Assembly: GCA_026686845.1 (NCBI GenBank)
Contig: JAIVEN010000015.1
Coordinates: forward strand, 1,255,001-1,319,000
From: Adenanthera pavonina
Lineage: Eukaryota > Streptophyta > Magnoliopsida > Fabales > Fabaceae
Length of the DNA stretch: 64,000 nucleotides
Direction: 5' to 3'
The translations under genes were made by a program, and so were the position numbers. The notes beneath the pieces were generated by a model. That model saw only the letters and a program-made list of their open reading frames with translations, had not been told where the DNA came from and made no database searches. This document shows positions 38,101-50,314 of this stretch, piece by piece (within the stretch, counting starts at the first letter, position 1; each line of letters starts with the position of its first letter).

Positions 38101-40483
38101 TCAGACTACATGCATATCTACTCAAACAGGTGAAGAAGACATCAAAGATTCTTAGGATTATACTATTCGTAGAAGAAACTCAAAAATCTCAAACTATCTT
38201 GCGCTAGAACTACATGGCAGCATTATTAAGAAAAACGTAAGACATAAATTAGAAAGAAAATTCAGAAAACCCACGCAGCTAACATTGATCCTCATAGAAG
38301 CAGTGCAGCTAGCCCATAGTGAATTTCGGACAGGGGCAAAGACAAATACTTAATGGAAGACATAAGATTCCATCTGATTTATAATGTATATATTGATGGA
38401 TAGTCGACTGAAAATAATAGCAACTCAAAGGCAGAAGGGTCATAAACCATTAAAAAGAATCACTGCCAGGCAATTAAGCAGTTTAGAAAGTCAATCTTAT
38501 AAATTAATTCATTGTGCACTCATGAGGTTAAAAGAGGTATAAGTCTTTTAAACTTAAGCCTTCACTGTCTCAACAAAAAATCTTAACAGTCATGAAACTT
38601 CTGACATAATTCTCATATGCCACTGGACAGCAGGCATGTGGATTAGACATGTAAAATGACGCCCACATCAGATTTCAATCTCAAATTAGAAGAGCAAATA
38701 TATATGTGCTAGTGGCTGCCTCAATTTATAGAAAGAAGTAAATTTTTAGTTAGAGAGAGAGGGAGGGAGAAGCAGATGAAACCAAAAATAAAGTTAGCCC
38801 AAAATAGATAGCTTTATAACGTTTTAGAGTTTTTCTCCGGATATTCAAAGAAAAACCTCAGTAAATTACCTAGACAAATAAAGCCCTGTGGTCTATCTCC
38901 ATATCCCAAAAGAGAATTGCTCAAAATGAAATAACAAAGTAGACAAGCATGCAAAGAAGAAAGGCAACATAGCAGGAATTGGCATAAAAACTCCACCACA
39001 TTCATTCAGACACATTTTAAAATTCTTTTCAATTGATCAAAATAGGTTTTCCAGGCATCAAATATCATTCTGTGAATTGCAACAGACATATCGTCACAGT
39101 ATTTACTTTTAGTCACAGCAGCCACTTCATCTTGTGACAAGTAAAAATATCACATTGAACAGCCTACCTTTTCTCACAGAGTACTTATTATGCATTTGAT
39201 TAACTACTGCCAAGCTAAACTGTGCATATCTACTCCACCCATAGGGCAAACTAGATGAATCCGCGACGTCCAAATACATGGACAAATAGTCCACATTGTT
39301 CCCTTTAGGAAAAATAAGCACACGCCTGCCCAAGAAAAGATGAGGCTTAGGAATGATCACTGAATATAAGTACACACGGGAGAGAATAGTTAAAAAAAAT
39401 TTGAACATCATCAACCAACGTAGCAAAATGGGCAAGAATAATACCATTTATAACCCCCAACAATAAATATATCTGAATAGAGCTTCTTCGAATTCAGCCT
39501 AGAAAAGTTTTCAATCCTCCATGTGAATCTTGTGGATGGAGCATCTTCGACAGGCTGACTCTCCACGGTGTTGGCAATTTCAGGTTGAGCTACAACTGAT
39601 GATTTTCAGAAAAAATAAAATGAACAATTAAGTGCCATGTTTGTCATTAGCTGAAAACTAAAAAATAGAGTGAGCAAAACTGAACTACACGTCCAGACCC
39701 TCAACTTGCTTGCTAGAAAAGATGAGTAAAACAAGGAGAGAGAAAAATAGTTACACCACGGCATTGAAAATATATAACTTCCAAAACACAAACTAACAAA
39801 GGATCACTTTTTGTCAGAAAAATGATAACGTACAATCTTAAATCTTTGATCAGTTTACACTCAATCCTTTCTCTCTCTCTCTATCTTGGGCTACCAAACG
39901 ATGCACAAACAGGTTCTTGAACTCTTTGAGCATTTTGATTAGATCATCTAAGAGATAACACATGGAGTAACAAAGAAGTGATTTTATACGGATCACGATT
40001 AAAAAAAAAACACACATTAATTACCTTCCATGGGTTGGTGATTATTCTCGGTCAAATCCGAGTGTGGGACAAGCATCTCCTCGTCCTCTTGCTGCTGCAA
40101 AGCAAAGGAAGGCGCAACATCAGACTAGTTCGGATCCAACATAGAGCAAACCCATTTTAATTGCCCCCAAAGCCCTAAAATCCAAGCATCAAATGCAGCC
40201 AAGAGGCAAAATTGCAGTGAATTTCAGTCGCACAGATCAAAACTGCAATCCTTACATGAAACCCCGCCGCCCCAAATGAATAATTAAATTGACCCAAATA
40301 CATCATTCCGCCAAAATTTATGCAATAAAATGAAAAGCGAAGAGCAAATTGCAGCCCAGGAGTGATTGAACCAGATAAACGAAAGGAAAACACGAGTTCC
40401 TCGTGTGCAGATAGGGTGTGACAGAGCGACGGAGAGTGAAATAGAGAACGTACATCGATGGGAGCAGGAGTCATCACCGTCAT
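23461..40483 (-). CDS. ubiquitin-specific protease UBP12/UBP13, 1117 aa, 32 coding exons
   Basis: UBP12/13 are the plant counterparts of USP7. They remove ubiquitin from nuclear and cytosolic targets and act in flowering, clock, hormone and defence control. Exons in order: 40483-40454, 40094-40025, 39595-39445, 39325-39168, 37853-37588, 37491-37273, 37167-37059, 36971-36856, 36240-36142, 35492-35383, 34582-34508, 33620-33542, 33449-33303, 32908-32828, 32658-32539, 30436-30314, 29687-29610, 29525-29437, 29355-29247, 26446-26378, 26299-26189, 25854-25799, 25716-25539, 25456-25355, 25272-25201, 24909-24844, 24624-24559, 24369-24283, 24134-24018, 23904-23830, 23718-23635, 23502-23461. All introns are GT..AG and the frame never breaks. 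The MATH domain is at about residues 56-185. The USP core has the Cys box GLKNQGATCYMNSLL (C208), the His box HSGGVHGGHYY (H455) and the WYKFDDERV Asp (about D472). A Ubl-containing C-terminal half ends KPVKIYN. The catalytic residues are intact; Arabidopsis UBP12 is about 1116 aa. Confidence 0.97.
24916..24942. repeat. (AAT)n microsatellite in a UBP12 intron
   Basis: About nine AAT repeats just past the acceptor of exon 26 (exon starts 24909), on the intron side. Confidence 0.85.
26866..28846 (+). mobile_element. old non-autonomous LTR retrotransposon in UBP12 intron 19, ATTAA target-site duplication
   Basis: The LTRs are at 26866-27245 (TGATAGAACACTAC...CCCA) and 28430-28846 (TGGTAGAACACTAT...TACCA). 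The whole is flanked by a perfect ATTAA duplication at 26861-26865 and 28847-28851. The LTRs share blocks such as aacacgtgctggagcagtag and taatataaatagg but are strongly diverged and carry indels, so the insertion is old. The interior (about 1.2 kb) begins with a degraded primer-site-like aggatcagacc and a short gag-like reading (METTRSTNTHNEPSP, then stop). A Ty3/gypsy protease-like remnant lies near 27910-28090 (LVQELGLPMQQIPFFGVQIG). Reverse transcriptase and integrase are absent. It lies antisense to UBP12, in its 2.8-kb intron. Confidence 0.88.
27905..28095 (+). pseudogene. gypsy protease-like remnant
   Basis: The frame reads FITKLLVQELGLPMQQIPFF, then GVQIGNDYVIQINLLCKEV and SIQLPTQYQWDLVSIQ. 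This has the spacing of the protease region of plant Ty3/gypsy polyproteins, whose family reads roughly HNFI..A..L.LP....-F.V.VGNG. The catalytic D-S/T-G site is not present in this piece. It supports gypsy ancestry for the surrounding element. Confidence 0.55.
30831..30863. repeat. (GAAA)n microsatellite in a UBP12 intron
   Basis: About eight tandem GAAA units within the long intron between exons 15 and 16. Confidence 0.85.
32081..32114. repeat. compound (CT)n(CA)n microsatellite in a UBP12 intron
   Basis: TCTCTCTCTCTC followed directly by CACACACACACA. This is a compound dinucleotide repeat in the same intron. Confidence 0.88.
34033..34190. repeat. imperfect inverted repeat (MITE-like or hairpin) in UBP12 intron 11
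   Basis: The left arm TGAGTAGATGGTAAAGTCCC (34053-34072) and the complement of the right arm at 34157-34176 agree at 17 of 20 positions. Pairing continues more loosely inward, and outward to ggat...atcc. The central loop is GC-richer than the flanking intron (around 34105-34140). It would form a long stem in the UBP12 pre-mRNA. It is most likely a small foldback element; it contains no miRNA that I recognise. Confidence 0.6.
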
Positions 40484-40735
40484 GATAAATATGGCAAATT
40501 GACCTCGTCTTGCTAGCTTCTCGGGAAACAATGGAAAATATCGAAGAAAAACAGATAAAAGGGTAAAGAGAAGAAACAAAAAGAAAAAGAGACAAGGAGA
40601 GAGAGTGGAGGAGGAGGAGGAGGAGATGGTGTGAGAGAGTACTGTGAGGAGCGAGATCACCAGAAGCTGGTCGAGTCGAGAGGGAGGAAGGTCTTTGGTC
40701 TTTATTTGGGATATTGGGCAATTTCGGTATTTCAC
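40484..40735 (-). promoter_or_regulatory. UBP12 5' leader
   Basis: The minus strand upstream of the ATG is a CT-rich leader with a CTCCTCCTCCTCCTC run (complement of gaggaggaggag at 40607-40624) and a CTCTCTC tract. Pyrimidine-rich leaders of this kind are common in plant housekeeping genes. No clear TATA box was identified, and the transcription start is unknown. Confidence 0.5.
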
Positions 40736-40739
40736 AACG

Positions 40740-42035
40740 GCGGAGAAGGAGAAAGGAGAAGCGGTAATGTAATCGGGTACATGTAAAATTTCAGAAAGTT
40801 TTGGGGCGTAAAAATGAAAAACGATTTAGTACAAGGACCTCACCTGAAAATTTTGCTTGTTTTAGTGCCATATTTTTATTGCTCTTTACGATGTCGTGAG
40901 ATTTTATATAGTGTGCGCTGACGTTGAGGCATTTCTTCGGTGACCACAGATACCTTCATCATGTGATGTGTCACTTGGTCTCTGAAAAACAAAACACAAA
41001 CAATGTTAATTTAAAAAAAATATATCAATAGATATTAGTTTTAGTTTGTTCTGCAATTGGTGAAACTAGACTAGATTTGAGCTTATATGTTACACAGACG
41101 TGACAGACCAAACTGGTTGGAAGCTATACTTATATATAGTACAATTTCTATTAGTTTTAATATTGTTAATGAAACTATTAGCTTTAATATTGATTATCTA
41201 TATATTATTTTTTAATTTAATCTTAGATGTTACATGTATATCTAGTCTCTCATTTTTTACATTAAGTAAAATGGTACCTATACATACATTGTGCTATTCT
41301 TTATGAATTATATGACTTCATACAAATTTTATATGTATATTGAAATTGAATTAATGGATTTTTTTGGGACTATGAATGAATGTATATTTTTGTTATTAAA
41401 CTAAAAGTGGTCTTTTCATATCTATCACTACACAAATTTGAGGAAAAAATTATAACATTTATAACTTGTAAATAATATAATTTGTCATAAATTTAATATT
41501 TAAATAGAAGTAAGCCCTAAGTGTTTATTTTGAAGTGGGAAGCATTATTTATAACCAATTAATAGTAAGATTTACTATAAAGTTTTATTTTATATATATT
41601 GAATATTGATTGATTATCAAATATATATATATATATATATTCCAATAATACCATGATAAATATATAATTTAGGTTTTTTATTCTTTGTTTTTGTAGCTTT
41701 CTTCATGTTTTGATCTTTGAAATATCAATTCTATATTATCCAAAATTAATATTTAAAACATAATCATTAAAATGTTAAAAATAAAATATATTTAAATTTA
41801 ACTTAAACAGCCTTAAAATTGATGAAAAGAAAAAGAAGAGGTGAGTGAGAAATAGATAATGTAAATCAAACAAAGTATATAATTTAATTAATTGAAAAAT
41901 CATACATTTATTATGATATTTCCAAAGAATTATGCATTTACTATATTTTAATTTAAAAAATAAATTGTTGGAAAAAATTAAAAAAACAAATTAATAACAA
42001 ACAATTAAATTTGAAATTAGTGGTAGAAACTCTCA
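40740..42035. other. AT-rich intergenic DNA upstream of UBP12
   Basis: Frequent stops on both strands and a (TA)n run near 41622-41640. It probably holds the UBP12 promoter at its left end. No gene is seen. Confidence 0.5.
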
Positions 42036-42758
42036 GAGGTTCTGTTTGGTTTAATCGAGGGGAAGGGAATGGAGAAATTTTAATAAAAAAAATTGAAAGA
42101 AGGAGATTGGAAGGATTTTAAAATTAATTTATTTAGGGGGATTGGAAGGAAAGGGATTAAAAGAATTTTAATAATACCTTAATTAGTTCATGAGGGAAGG
42201 AAAGAGGATCTAATAACAAATTTACAATTGTATCTATATATATATTATATTATACATTGTATTTTTCTATCTTCATTGTCCCTGTGTCCCTGTAACATTG
42301 ATGATGATGGCGAGACAGAAAAAAAAAGGGAGAATGGGGAAGCAAATCAAGAATGACAGTGACGATTGTGACGATGAGATGATGGCGAGGAAGACCAACT
42401 TAAACATCGAGGAAGACGAGCTCGAATTTGTGTGAGTCTCACCGGCGAATAGCTTGGATCTGTGACGGTGAAGAGCTCAAATATGCGATGGCGAAGAGCT
42501 GGGATGAGACGGTAGAGGTTGGGAACATAAACAGCACGAATGATGACAATCAATGGGAAAATGGATCAATAATATTAAGAAATGTCAGGGGTAAAATGAT
42601 TATAATATTTTAAATAATATTCCCTCCCCTAAAAAAACCCCAATTTGGGGGAGAGATTAAAGTGAGCATCCGAGGGGAGAGGGAGGGGAAAAATTGGGTC
42701 TCCTCCCCTCCAAATTTAGGTACCAAACATGGGAATGACCTAAACCAAACATACCCTC
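42036..42758. mobile_element. MITE-like element with a GC-richer insert, about 723 bp
   Basis: The left terminus GAGGTTCTGTTTGGTTTA and the complement of the right terminus, GAGGGTATGTTTGGTTTA, match at 16 of 18 positions. The outer arms carry the same ggggaagggaatgg / cccctcc style of foldback as the element at 10865, so the two are related. The middle (about 42297-42545) is different: GC-richer, with repeated gatgatggcgag and gcgatggcgaagagctggga blocks. No convincing target duplication was found. Confidence 0.6.
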
Positions 42759-45700
42759 ATCTAATTTATTTCCTCTCCCCTCCCATTTTCCACTTTCAAA
42801 AGTGGGGAATTTGTAGAGGAGGGAAAAACCGTTTTTCATAATAACCAAATTATCATTTTTCTCAATTTCAATAACGCTTTTATGATATTTTTAAATTATG
42901 TGTTCTCACTTTCATATTAACTAGTAATGCATCCATGTGATACGTTTCTATAATTGCTTCCAAATAAATTAAATTTTATATAAATGTCAAAAAGGACATA
43001 CTATGATCTATGTTAGATAAATTATTAAAAATTAATCTACATATAACATTGAAAGTAGTGTTTATTGTCCTCCCAGCCAATCGGCCATGGGCATCAAGAA
43101 TAAAGAAACTATTTTTGCCGCATAAACATGTGATTATGCATTTAAGTAGGATAATACTTTCTTATGTCCTAAATATAAAGTATTTTACCATAATTATAAA
43201 TATATGACCATTTACCATATACGAAGTAGTATTTATTATGTATTTTTTAAAAATATCCCTATTTAATGCATTTAAGAGAGATTGAGAAAGATTAAATAAG
43301 AGTAGTGTTAGAAAAATATTGTGATTTTCAGAAAAATCAACATAGTTAACTAATTTTAATTAAAATAGTCTTATATCAGAACCGAAGGTAGTATTAGCCT
43401 ATTTCAATGAGCAATTAATATGAAGTTAATATTGGAAAAAAATAATGAAGTTAATGCCAATTTCAATTTTTTTTTACATGGTATATGTGGCAAACATTAA
43501 GATTTTGTTTATCTTGCATATCACATAGGGAGAAAAGTATATTTAAAATTGATAAAAAATAATTTCAATACATTTAAATTGTAAATCAAACAAATTTTAC
43601 CAACTTTTAATTGTTCTAGAAAAGTGTTCAATATATAAAAAATACAATCAATAAATCTCAAATGTTTACATGCCTAAAATTTCTTAATTATTATAAAGAT
43701 TAAGGTTTAAGTAATACAATATAATCAAATTAAATCTTAAATATGTAATAAATTGTCAACTAAAAAAATTTAATTATGTACCTAATTTTTTAATTTAATT
43801 ATTTCCAAAAATTATTTGTGACTCACATCAAAATTTAAATTTAAAATTCATCCAAATTAATTAAATACATTTAAAATTATGAATCTTATTGCATTAATTC
43901 TTATTTATTACTTAGTTTCCCTATTATTTAAATTTGTTCAAAATAATCACATCAATTGAAAATTAAGGTTTTAGACAAAAATATAAAATTTTTTACTTAA
44001 ATTTTGACTTTACTGTCAAGCTATATATTAATTATAATTGAAATTCTATTTAATTTTGGTCAAAAAATGCTATTTAATTTTTATTGATTTAATTTGAAAA
44101 GTTTGCAACTGATGGGTTTAAATTTATCTTCCTTAATTTGATATAATGAATTATATATGTAGGTACCTTAGACACATATATAAATTAATTTTAATTCAAA
44201 ATTAATTTATAAAATTTGACCTATTTTTCAATTTTCAAAATAATTAGATAAATCTTTGTTAAAAAAAATAATTACATAAATATTTGGTTAGGGAAAATTG
44301 ATGTTCAATGAATGTAATTTAGCCGAGCAATAATATTTTTTTTTGCTTTCAAGCATTAATAATTTCAAGGAAATAAAATTTATTAAAAATAATAAAACAT
44401 TTTTACGTTTGAGAATTACTAATAATGTACAATCTAGTTAACAAAAGGAAAAATAATTTATGGTATTTTCAGTAAAATAATATATAATATTCGCATTACA
44501 GTAACTAACTCACATTTATGATTTTGGTTTAAGTGTTATTACTTGAAGTAATACACGGAAACATAAATAACACTATCAAAGTTCAAATAATTAAAACAAA
44601 ATATAAATTGTATTCCAACTACAATCAAATAGTATCACATGTGGATTACTTTTTGATCTTTACTCATTTTGATCTGATACCGTACCATATTACTAAAATG
44701 CATATTCCAACAATCAGCAATATACTAAACTAAAAAAATGTACTTAAAAAAAACAAAGACACTTAGTATGAAAAACGTTTACAAATATCACATTAGGAAA
44801 TTTTAATGCATTAGAGGTGCTTCCAATATGCTACCACTGTTGTTTACATTCATTTTTCACTGCCTTCACCACTGTGATTTTAGCAAAAAGTAGAAATGGA
44901 ACGCCATCAAAACAATCCAAACAAATTCATAGATAACAAGAGAAATATAGAAGAATTGAAAACCTTAAGAAATATTAGTATCAGTGAAAACCATCCAAAT
45001 CATTAAATATAAATAGAAGCTATAAAAAAGAAACAGTAATAATGGTAATTTAAAAGAGTTGAATGTCTTACTTCTTCTTACTTATCAAAACATTTTAATT
45101 CAAAATTATCCATACTTTGACGCATAGTAATAAGCACATCATTTTGTATCTTTTACAACATTAAAAAAATGTAGAATCAATATTAAAAATGTATCATAAC
45201 AATATTTTAAAAAAAGAACATAATATATAATAAGTATTGTATTTTAAGACTTGGAACTAAACACTTATTATATATTATACATTTTTTTATGAAATATATA
45301 TTATACATTAATAATCACATTGGAGAATTTTAAACATGTGTTTATTTGGGGTATTTGGGTTAATGTTACTGAACTTGTCAATATGGATGGAGTTTGGATT
45401 CAAAGTGGGCATTTTTACCATCTCGTTAAGCCTGTAATTCAAAAGAAATACAAATCCATTACATATAACAAATTATGATAATATTGGTTAAGAACAAACC
45501 AAAATATGTTATATCTAAATATAGATAGAGAGTGCAATCAGTTGGAAATGAGAACATCATATGTAAGAAATGTATATATGCATAGGAATTAGAATTAGTA
45601 TATATAGTTGAAAGTAGACGGCTAATCAAATTAGTTATTGGGCTTTGCAATTATTTAGAAATAATTACCAATTAAAGTTATTTTGAAAATAATTTAAATA

Positions 45701-47560
45701 GAATAACTCATTGCATCAAGCTAAAATAATCCACAAAGGTATTATTCAAATTCAGTGGATTGCCATTAATACATATTAAAGAGGAAAAAAAAACTGATTG
45801 AATCATTTAATATCAGAATAAAAGTAAATTAATGGGAAATTCTTAATAATGTGGCACTCCAAAATTCCTTGTTAACGTGACACTGTAGATTTCTCCAAAA
45901 TTCACCTATCTTTATATATATAATAAATACTGTTATTGCTATGCATTCTTAAGTATTTCGTCGCCAGGTTTAATTTTATTATTTGTAAAAATAATTTTAT
46001 AACCAAATTATCTTCATTTATTTTTATTATTTTTACTATTATGATAAAATATTTAAGTTCATGTTAATTTTTATAATCAAATTGTACAAAAATATCAAAT
46101 AATACTTTTAAAAAAATATATGATAAATAATATATGATATTTTTATAATAAATAAGGCAAGGACCATTAACATTTCTAAAAGAAGAGAATGATAAATTGT
46201 AATGTAATTATTTTATTAAAAAAACTATGAAGAAGGGAAAAACAACTTAAGTCTGTATTGAACTATATGTTATTATTTTCCCTTCTTTACCTTCTCTCCT
46301 CAATCAAATAAAATAATATTAAAATACAATTATTCTCACAAATAAGGTTTGGTATAGTTAGTAAATAAGTATGTCATTCTGGATTTAATTACTAATTTTG
46401 TATATAGGGGCAGATGCGGCACACACTTTGGTAAAACTTTAGTAAAAAATAAAAATTTTGTTTGTAAAAATTTTAAAATTAGATTCCATCCCCCAACATT
46501 ATAGTTTACATTCCTTTATTTTCTTCCCTTTCTACTCAAACTAAATAAGTAATATTAAAATTCGTCACTCGCCTTCCTTCAATGAACCAAACATTGCACA
46601 TATGAGTATATGTTTTGGTAATGGCATGATAATGGTCTATTAGGTTGTATATAGAAAAATTATATATCATTTTGAACATAAAATATGAAGTATTTATTAT
46701 TCTTAAATCTTAATTATCAGAGAATGAGGCGATTGCGCATTGAACCCTCCTAACACAACTCTAGCGAAATATACCTGAAACAAGTTTGTCATTCTCATCC
46801 TCTTTACATTAGTCCAATTCTAGTTTAGTAATACCAAATGGGAAATAACAAATCTTCAGCTCTCCCCATTTTACTTGCTACTTCTCTTTAACATTTTTAT
46901 TGAATGTTTTTGTTGTCCCGCTTGAATCAGGACCTTCTATTATTTTTATTTTAATTCTATTTTTTTAGTTTTATTTTGATATTTTTTATGAAAAGAAATA
47001 AAATAAAATGTAATGATATGAAATTCATCATCCACTACTATTATGGATATTAAAGTTTTAATTTAGATTTGTATTATTACAGACTTTATTGCATTGATAC
47101 TTCATGAAAAAAAAAGGAAAGGAGTACCCGTATTTGATATGTATTATATACAATACATATACTATTCTTCACAATACACATCATCAACCCTTTATTTTTA
47201 AAAAAAGTTGTAAAATAACTTAAGAGCTTATTTAAAAAAACTTAATTTTTTTATCTTTGATGCGTTAATTTATTAAATATAATATTTCTCATATCCACAT
47301 CCTAAAGTTTAAAATTTGACATACGTGACACATCTTATCATGTTATACCCAATACTCATATCCATATTCATGTATCATAGATCACAATACATATAATAGT
47401 AATTTTTCACAGTAATTAATATTACTTTAGAAGTATTCTTACTTATTTTGGACTGAGCTTCTAATTTTGTCATTTACATTATAAAAATGACCAATAAATA
47501 TTTTGGCGTCTTGTTGAGGATTGGCAAAATTTGAATATTCTTAAAGCTAAATATTGAATG
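42759..47560. other. gene-poor AT-rich DNA (4.8 kb)
   Basis: Very AT-rich with dense stops in all frames. Small open frames near 43010, 44533 and 45459 translate to low-complexity hydrophobic or Asn/Ile-rich peptides and are not credible genes. A fragment at 43165-43215 (cctaaatataaagtatttta) resembles Stowaway terminal sequence. Nothing else was recognised. Confidence 0.55.
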
Positions 47561-47561
47561 T

Positions 47562-48024
47562 GCTGAATTGGTTTTTGATTGCACGAAAAACCTAGATGTT
47601 AGTTGTTGGAATGCTATGATTGGAGGATATAGATATATATATAATAAAATGTAAATGTGACTTTAAATCTTTGATGCCATATGCTGGTATGAAAATGGAC
47701 AAATTTACCTTCGTAAAGGCTCTCAAGGGATATTCAACTACGGGAGCTTAATTTGCAATGTGCCGAACAAATTCATGGATTTATTATTCAAACTGCAGTA
47801 GAATGCGTTACTTCAATAATGAATGCTCTTATGGATGTGTATTTTAAAAATGGCGACAACTTTTGGCCACTAGGTGATTGCTATGAATTTTTTTTCAATG
47901 AACCCAAGAGTTTTTTTTTTCAATGAACACTTGATCCTAATGATTTTATTTTGGGCAGCATTTTACGTACTTGTGCTAGTATTGTAGCTTATCGGCAACT
48001 CAAATCTTTCCACACTCAAGTTAT
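47562..48024 (+). pseudogene. PPR-repeat protein pseudogene fragment
   Basis: Three phrases in different frames match plant organelle PPR proteins: AELVFDCTKNLDVSCWNAMI followed by GGY; AGMKMDKFTFVKALKGY; and EQIHGFIIQTAVECVTSIMN leading into ALMDVYFKNG. The fragment ends DPNDFILGSILRTCASIVAY then RQLKSFHTQVI. The SWNAMIGGY, QIHG and D.Y.K.G signatures are standard for PLS-type PPR proteins. In-frame stops, frameshifts, a (TA)n insertion near 47632 and missing repeats show a decayed copy of which fewer than five repeats survive. Confidence 0.82.
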
Positions 48025-48644
48025 AATTATAATATTTAGGAATATAATTAGGAACAATTAACAAGTGATTAATTAAGTCAATATTCGTTAACCTGTTAAG
48101 TGTTGATGTGGGTTGGAATTAATATAAACCACAAATATGGTTCAAACAATATTAAAAAAAAAAAGAAAACCGCATATTTGTCAAGGTGATTCAATCGCAT
48201 CTTTGTAAAGGACCAATCAATACAATCAATCAAGTAATTTTTTTTTAGAGTGGGTATGAGGATTAGAGTTGATAATGTTCTTCATAATGGTAAATAGATA
48301 ATTAATGAAAGTAAGTTCTCCTAAAAAAAACATAAACTGTATTGAAGTATATAACTATATATGCATATTAAGTTTAAGCTACAATTAAAAAAATTACATT
48401 ATAAGATATCTGTATACAATATGACAAATGTCTCTAGATATCTCCGTGTTAGGATATGTGTATGATCAAAACATTATCAAAATTGAATTTGTTAAGTTGA
48501 CTATAAAAAATGTAAAAATGTTTGCAGGGACATAATAACTTTTACAATTTTCAGGTCAAAAAAGAACTCACAAAATTTTAAGTGGTCACCTTGAAATGAC
48601 AAAGTAGATATTTATGCAGAAGAAATGAATTCCTTAATGGGGAA

Positions 48645-49790
48645 TAGGGGTGAACAGGGTGCCCAAAAACCCGAATGCCCGGCCCGGCCCGAAGATAAAT
48701 CAGCCCAACCCGAAGACTGATCAAGCTGCCCGAATAAGTTCGGGCTGCCCAACCCGGAGAAAACTACACGGGTAAGGTCAGGCTTTGGGCATCATAAGTG
48801 GGCCAATACGTCCGACCCGACCCGTATATATATATATATATTTATTTAAGTATTTTTTTTGTATTGTTATGTGACACACTGAACACGCACGACATGGTTG
48901 AAATGAAGGAGTTGAGAAAACCAATCCGCAGATATTTCACCAAGTTGAACTGAAACCCTAGCTTAGCGGCGGCCCTCCCTTTCATTTTTTCACCTCAGAA
49001 GGCTTCTTTGTTTTGTCTTCAGTAGCGCATCGTTCGATGAGTAGAGCTTCATCAGTCGTGGCCGAGATTCGAGTATCGTTTCTCCTAATCTGTCAGCAAA
49101 GCTCTTCGTCTGTGCGAAGCGAAAGCTTCAAAGATCTAGACTGCAAGAGGGTACTATTGCTCGACGGTTCTGGGCTTAGTGCTCGACTGGACTTTGGAGA
49201 GGGACTTTAGTTCCTTCGTGCTCGCTATTCAATAACAGTTACTCGCACTCGGGCTTGCCTTGTACTACAGCCGATCAGGTGCTTGCTCTTCATTTTGTGC
49301 CACAGCTTCCTCGAGTTAAATTTTTCAGTATTTTTTAGACCACAAACCTTGCTCGCAGGTCCTTCCTTCTCTTTCCTGTGAATCTTAGGTCTGCCTGCGG
49401 CCTCAGCGCTCTGAATCGCACAAGACGTCTCTTTCCTTGGTGCCGCATTCTTAATCGGTGGACTCCTTCTTCGATTGGGATTCGGGACATATTTTTTACT
49501 TCTGGCACATGATTCATTTCTATGGACTGAGTAATTCAAGAGATGTCCAGGGGCCGTATATTAAATGATTGTGTCAAAATTTCTTCTACAGGAAAGTGGA
49601 TGTTTTAGTTAGAGTCCCCCTACCCGAAATTCATGTGGTGGCTCGACCCTACTTGCCCGACCCTATCAAGATCAGGCTAAATGTCGGGCAGGGCAGGGCA
49701 TCGGGCAACCTAACCCTGCCTATTCATGTTCTAGGGTCGGGCATCGGGTAAGGCGATTGCCCGGTCCGACCCTGCCCATGTATAGCTCTA
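48645..49790. mobile_element. non-autonomous hAT element with 8-bp duplication and GC-rich core, 1146 bp
   Basis: A perfect 8-bp duplication, ATGGGGAA (48637-48644 and 49791-49798), flanks the element, the hallmark of hAT transposons. The ends are TAGGGGTGAACAGGG and, complemented, TAGAGCTATACATGGGC. The subterminal zones carry clustered CCCGGCCCGGCCCGAA / GGGCATCGGG motifs of the kind hAT transposases bind. The interior (about 48880-49600) is clearly GC-richer than its surroundings and contains gaaaccctagcttagcggcg, which looks like a host gene leader. No transposase (DDE or BED) reading was seen. Confidence 0.85.
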
Positions 49791-49913
49791 ATGGGGAACA
49801 TACAAACTGCCCTATTTTTTCGGTTATGATAAGAAGTGGGCCAAGAAGATTTCAATTGAATTGAGGAGGGCAAGGTATATGATACTTTTTCACCGAAGTA
49901 CAACCTTTAAAAT

Positions 49914-50314
49914 GTTGTTCGACTACGTAGTCTGAGCCCACCCTAGATGGGCCATATTAAGGAATTGAGCCCAATTATATGTAGGGCTTATTTATGTAAT
50001 TTTCCCATTATGATGGGAAGGAGAAGGCGGGCACAATTAAGAACAGAAAAAATAAGAAAGTGGGTATATCATTACGGCTGGGTTAAGAATACAGAAGAAC
50101 TATAACTTCCCCCTAATTTTGGACAATTTCCTTGGCGTACATTTACATACTTTCTCATTCTCTCTTTAGGTGTTCTCTATTGTGGAAGGGAGTTTACTGT
50201 TCAAACTTTGGTGACTCAAACTGCTACATGGTTTTTTCTTTAGAAGAATAGACACACGTTCTCAAGTATGATTCTTTTTACATCTTTTTCTAATTATCTA
50301 CATTGGTATTAGAG
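49914..50314 (+). mobile_element. possible copia LTR end with primer-binding site
   Basis: TTGGTATTAGAG at 50303-50314 matches the plant initiator-tRNA-Met primer site TGGTATCAGAG with one change and directly follows ...ATCTACA. A plausible LTR begins at tgttgttcgactacg (49914). A start-like ATGGTGAATGATTTC follows at 50376. No second LTR copy was seen in the window, so this is a partial element or a solo LTR with leader. Confidence 0.4.

Noticed and set aside
42428..42613. 61-codon frame in the core of the MITE-like element at 42 kb
   Set aside because: Short and made largely of repeated gatggcgaagagct-type units; no evidence that it is a gene.
49225..49539. 104-codon minus-strand frame inside the hAT element
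   Set aside because: Arg/Lys/Pro-rich reading of GC-rich DNA without a known domain; kept only as part of the cargo observation.
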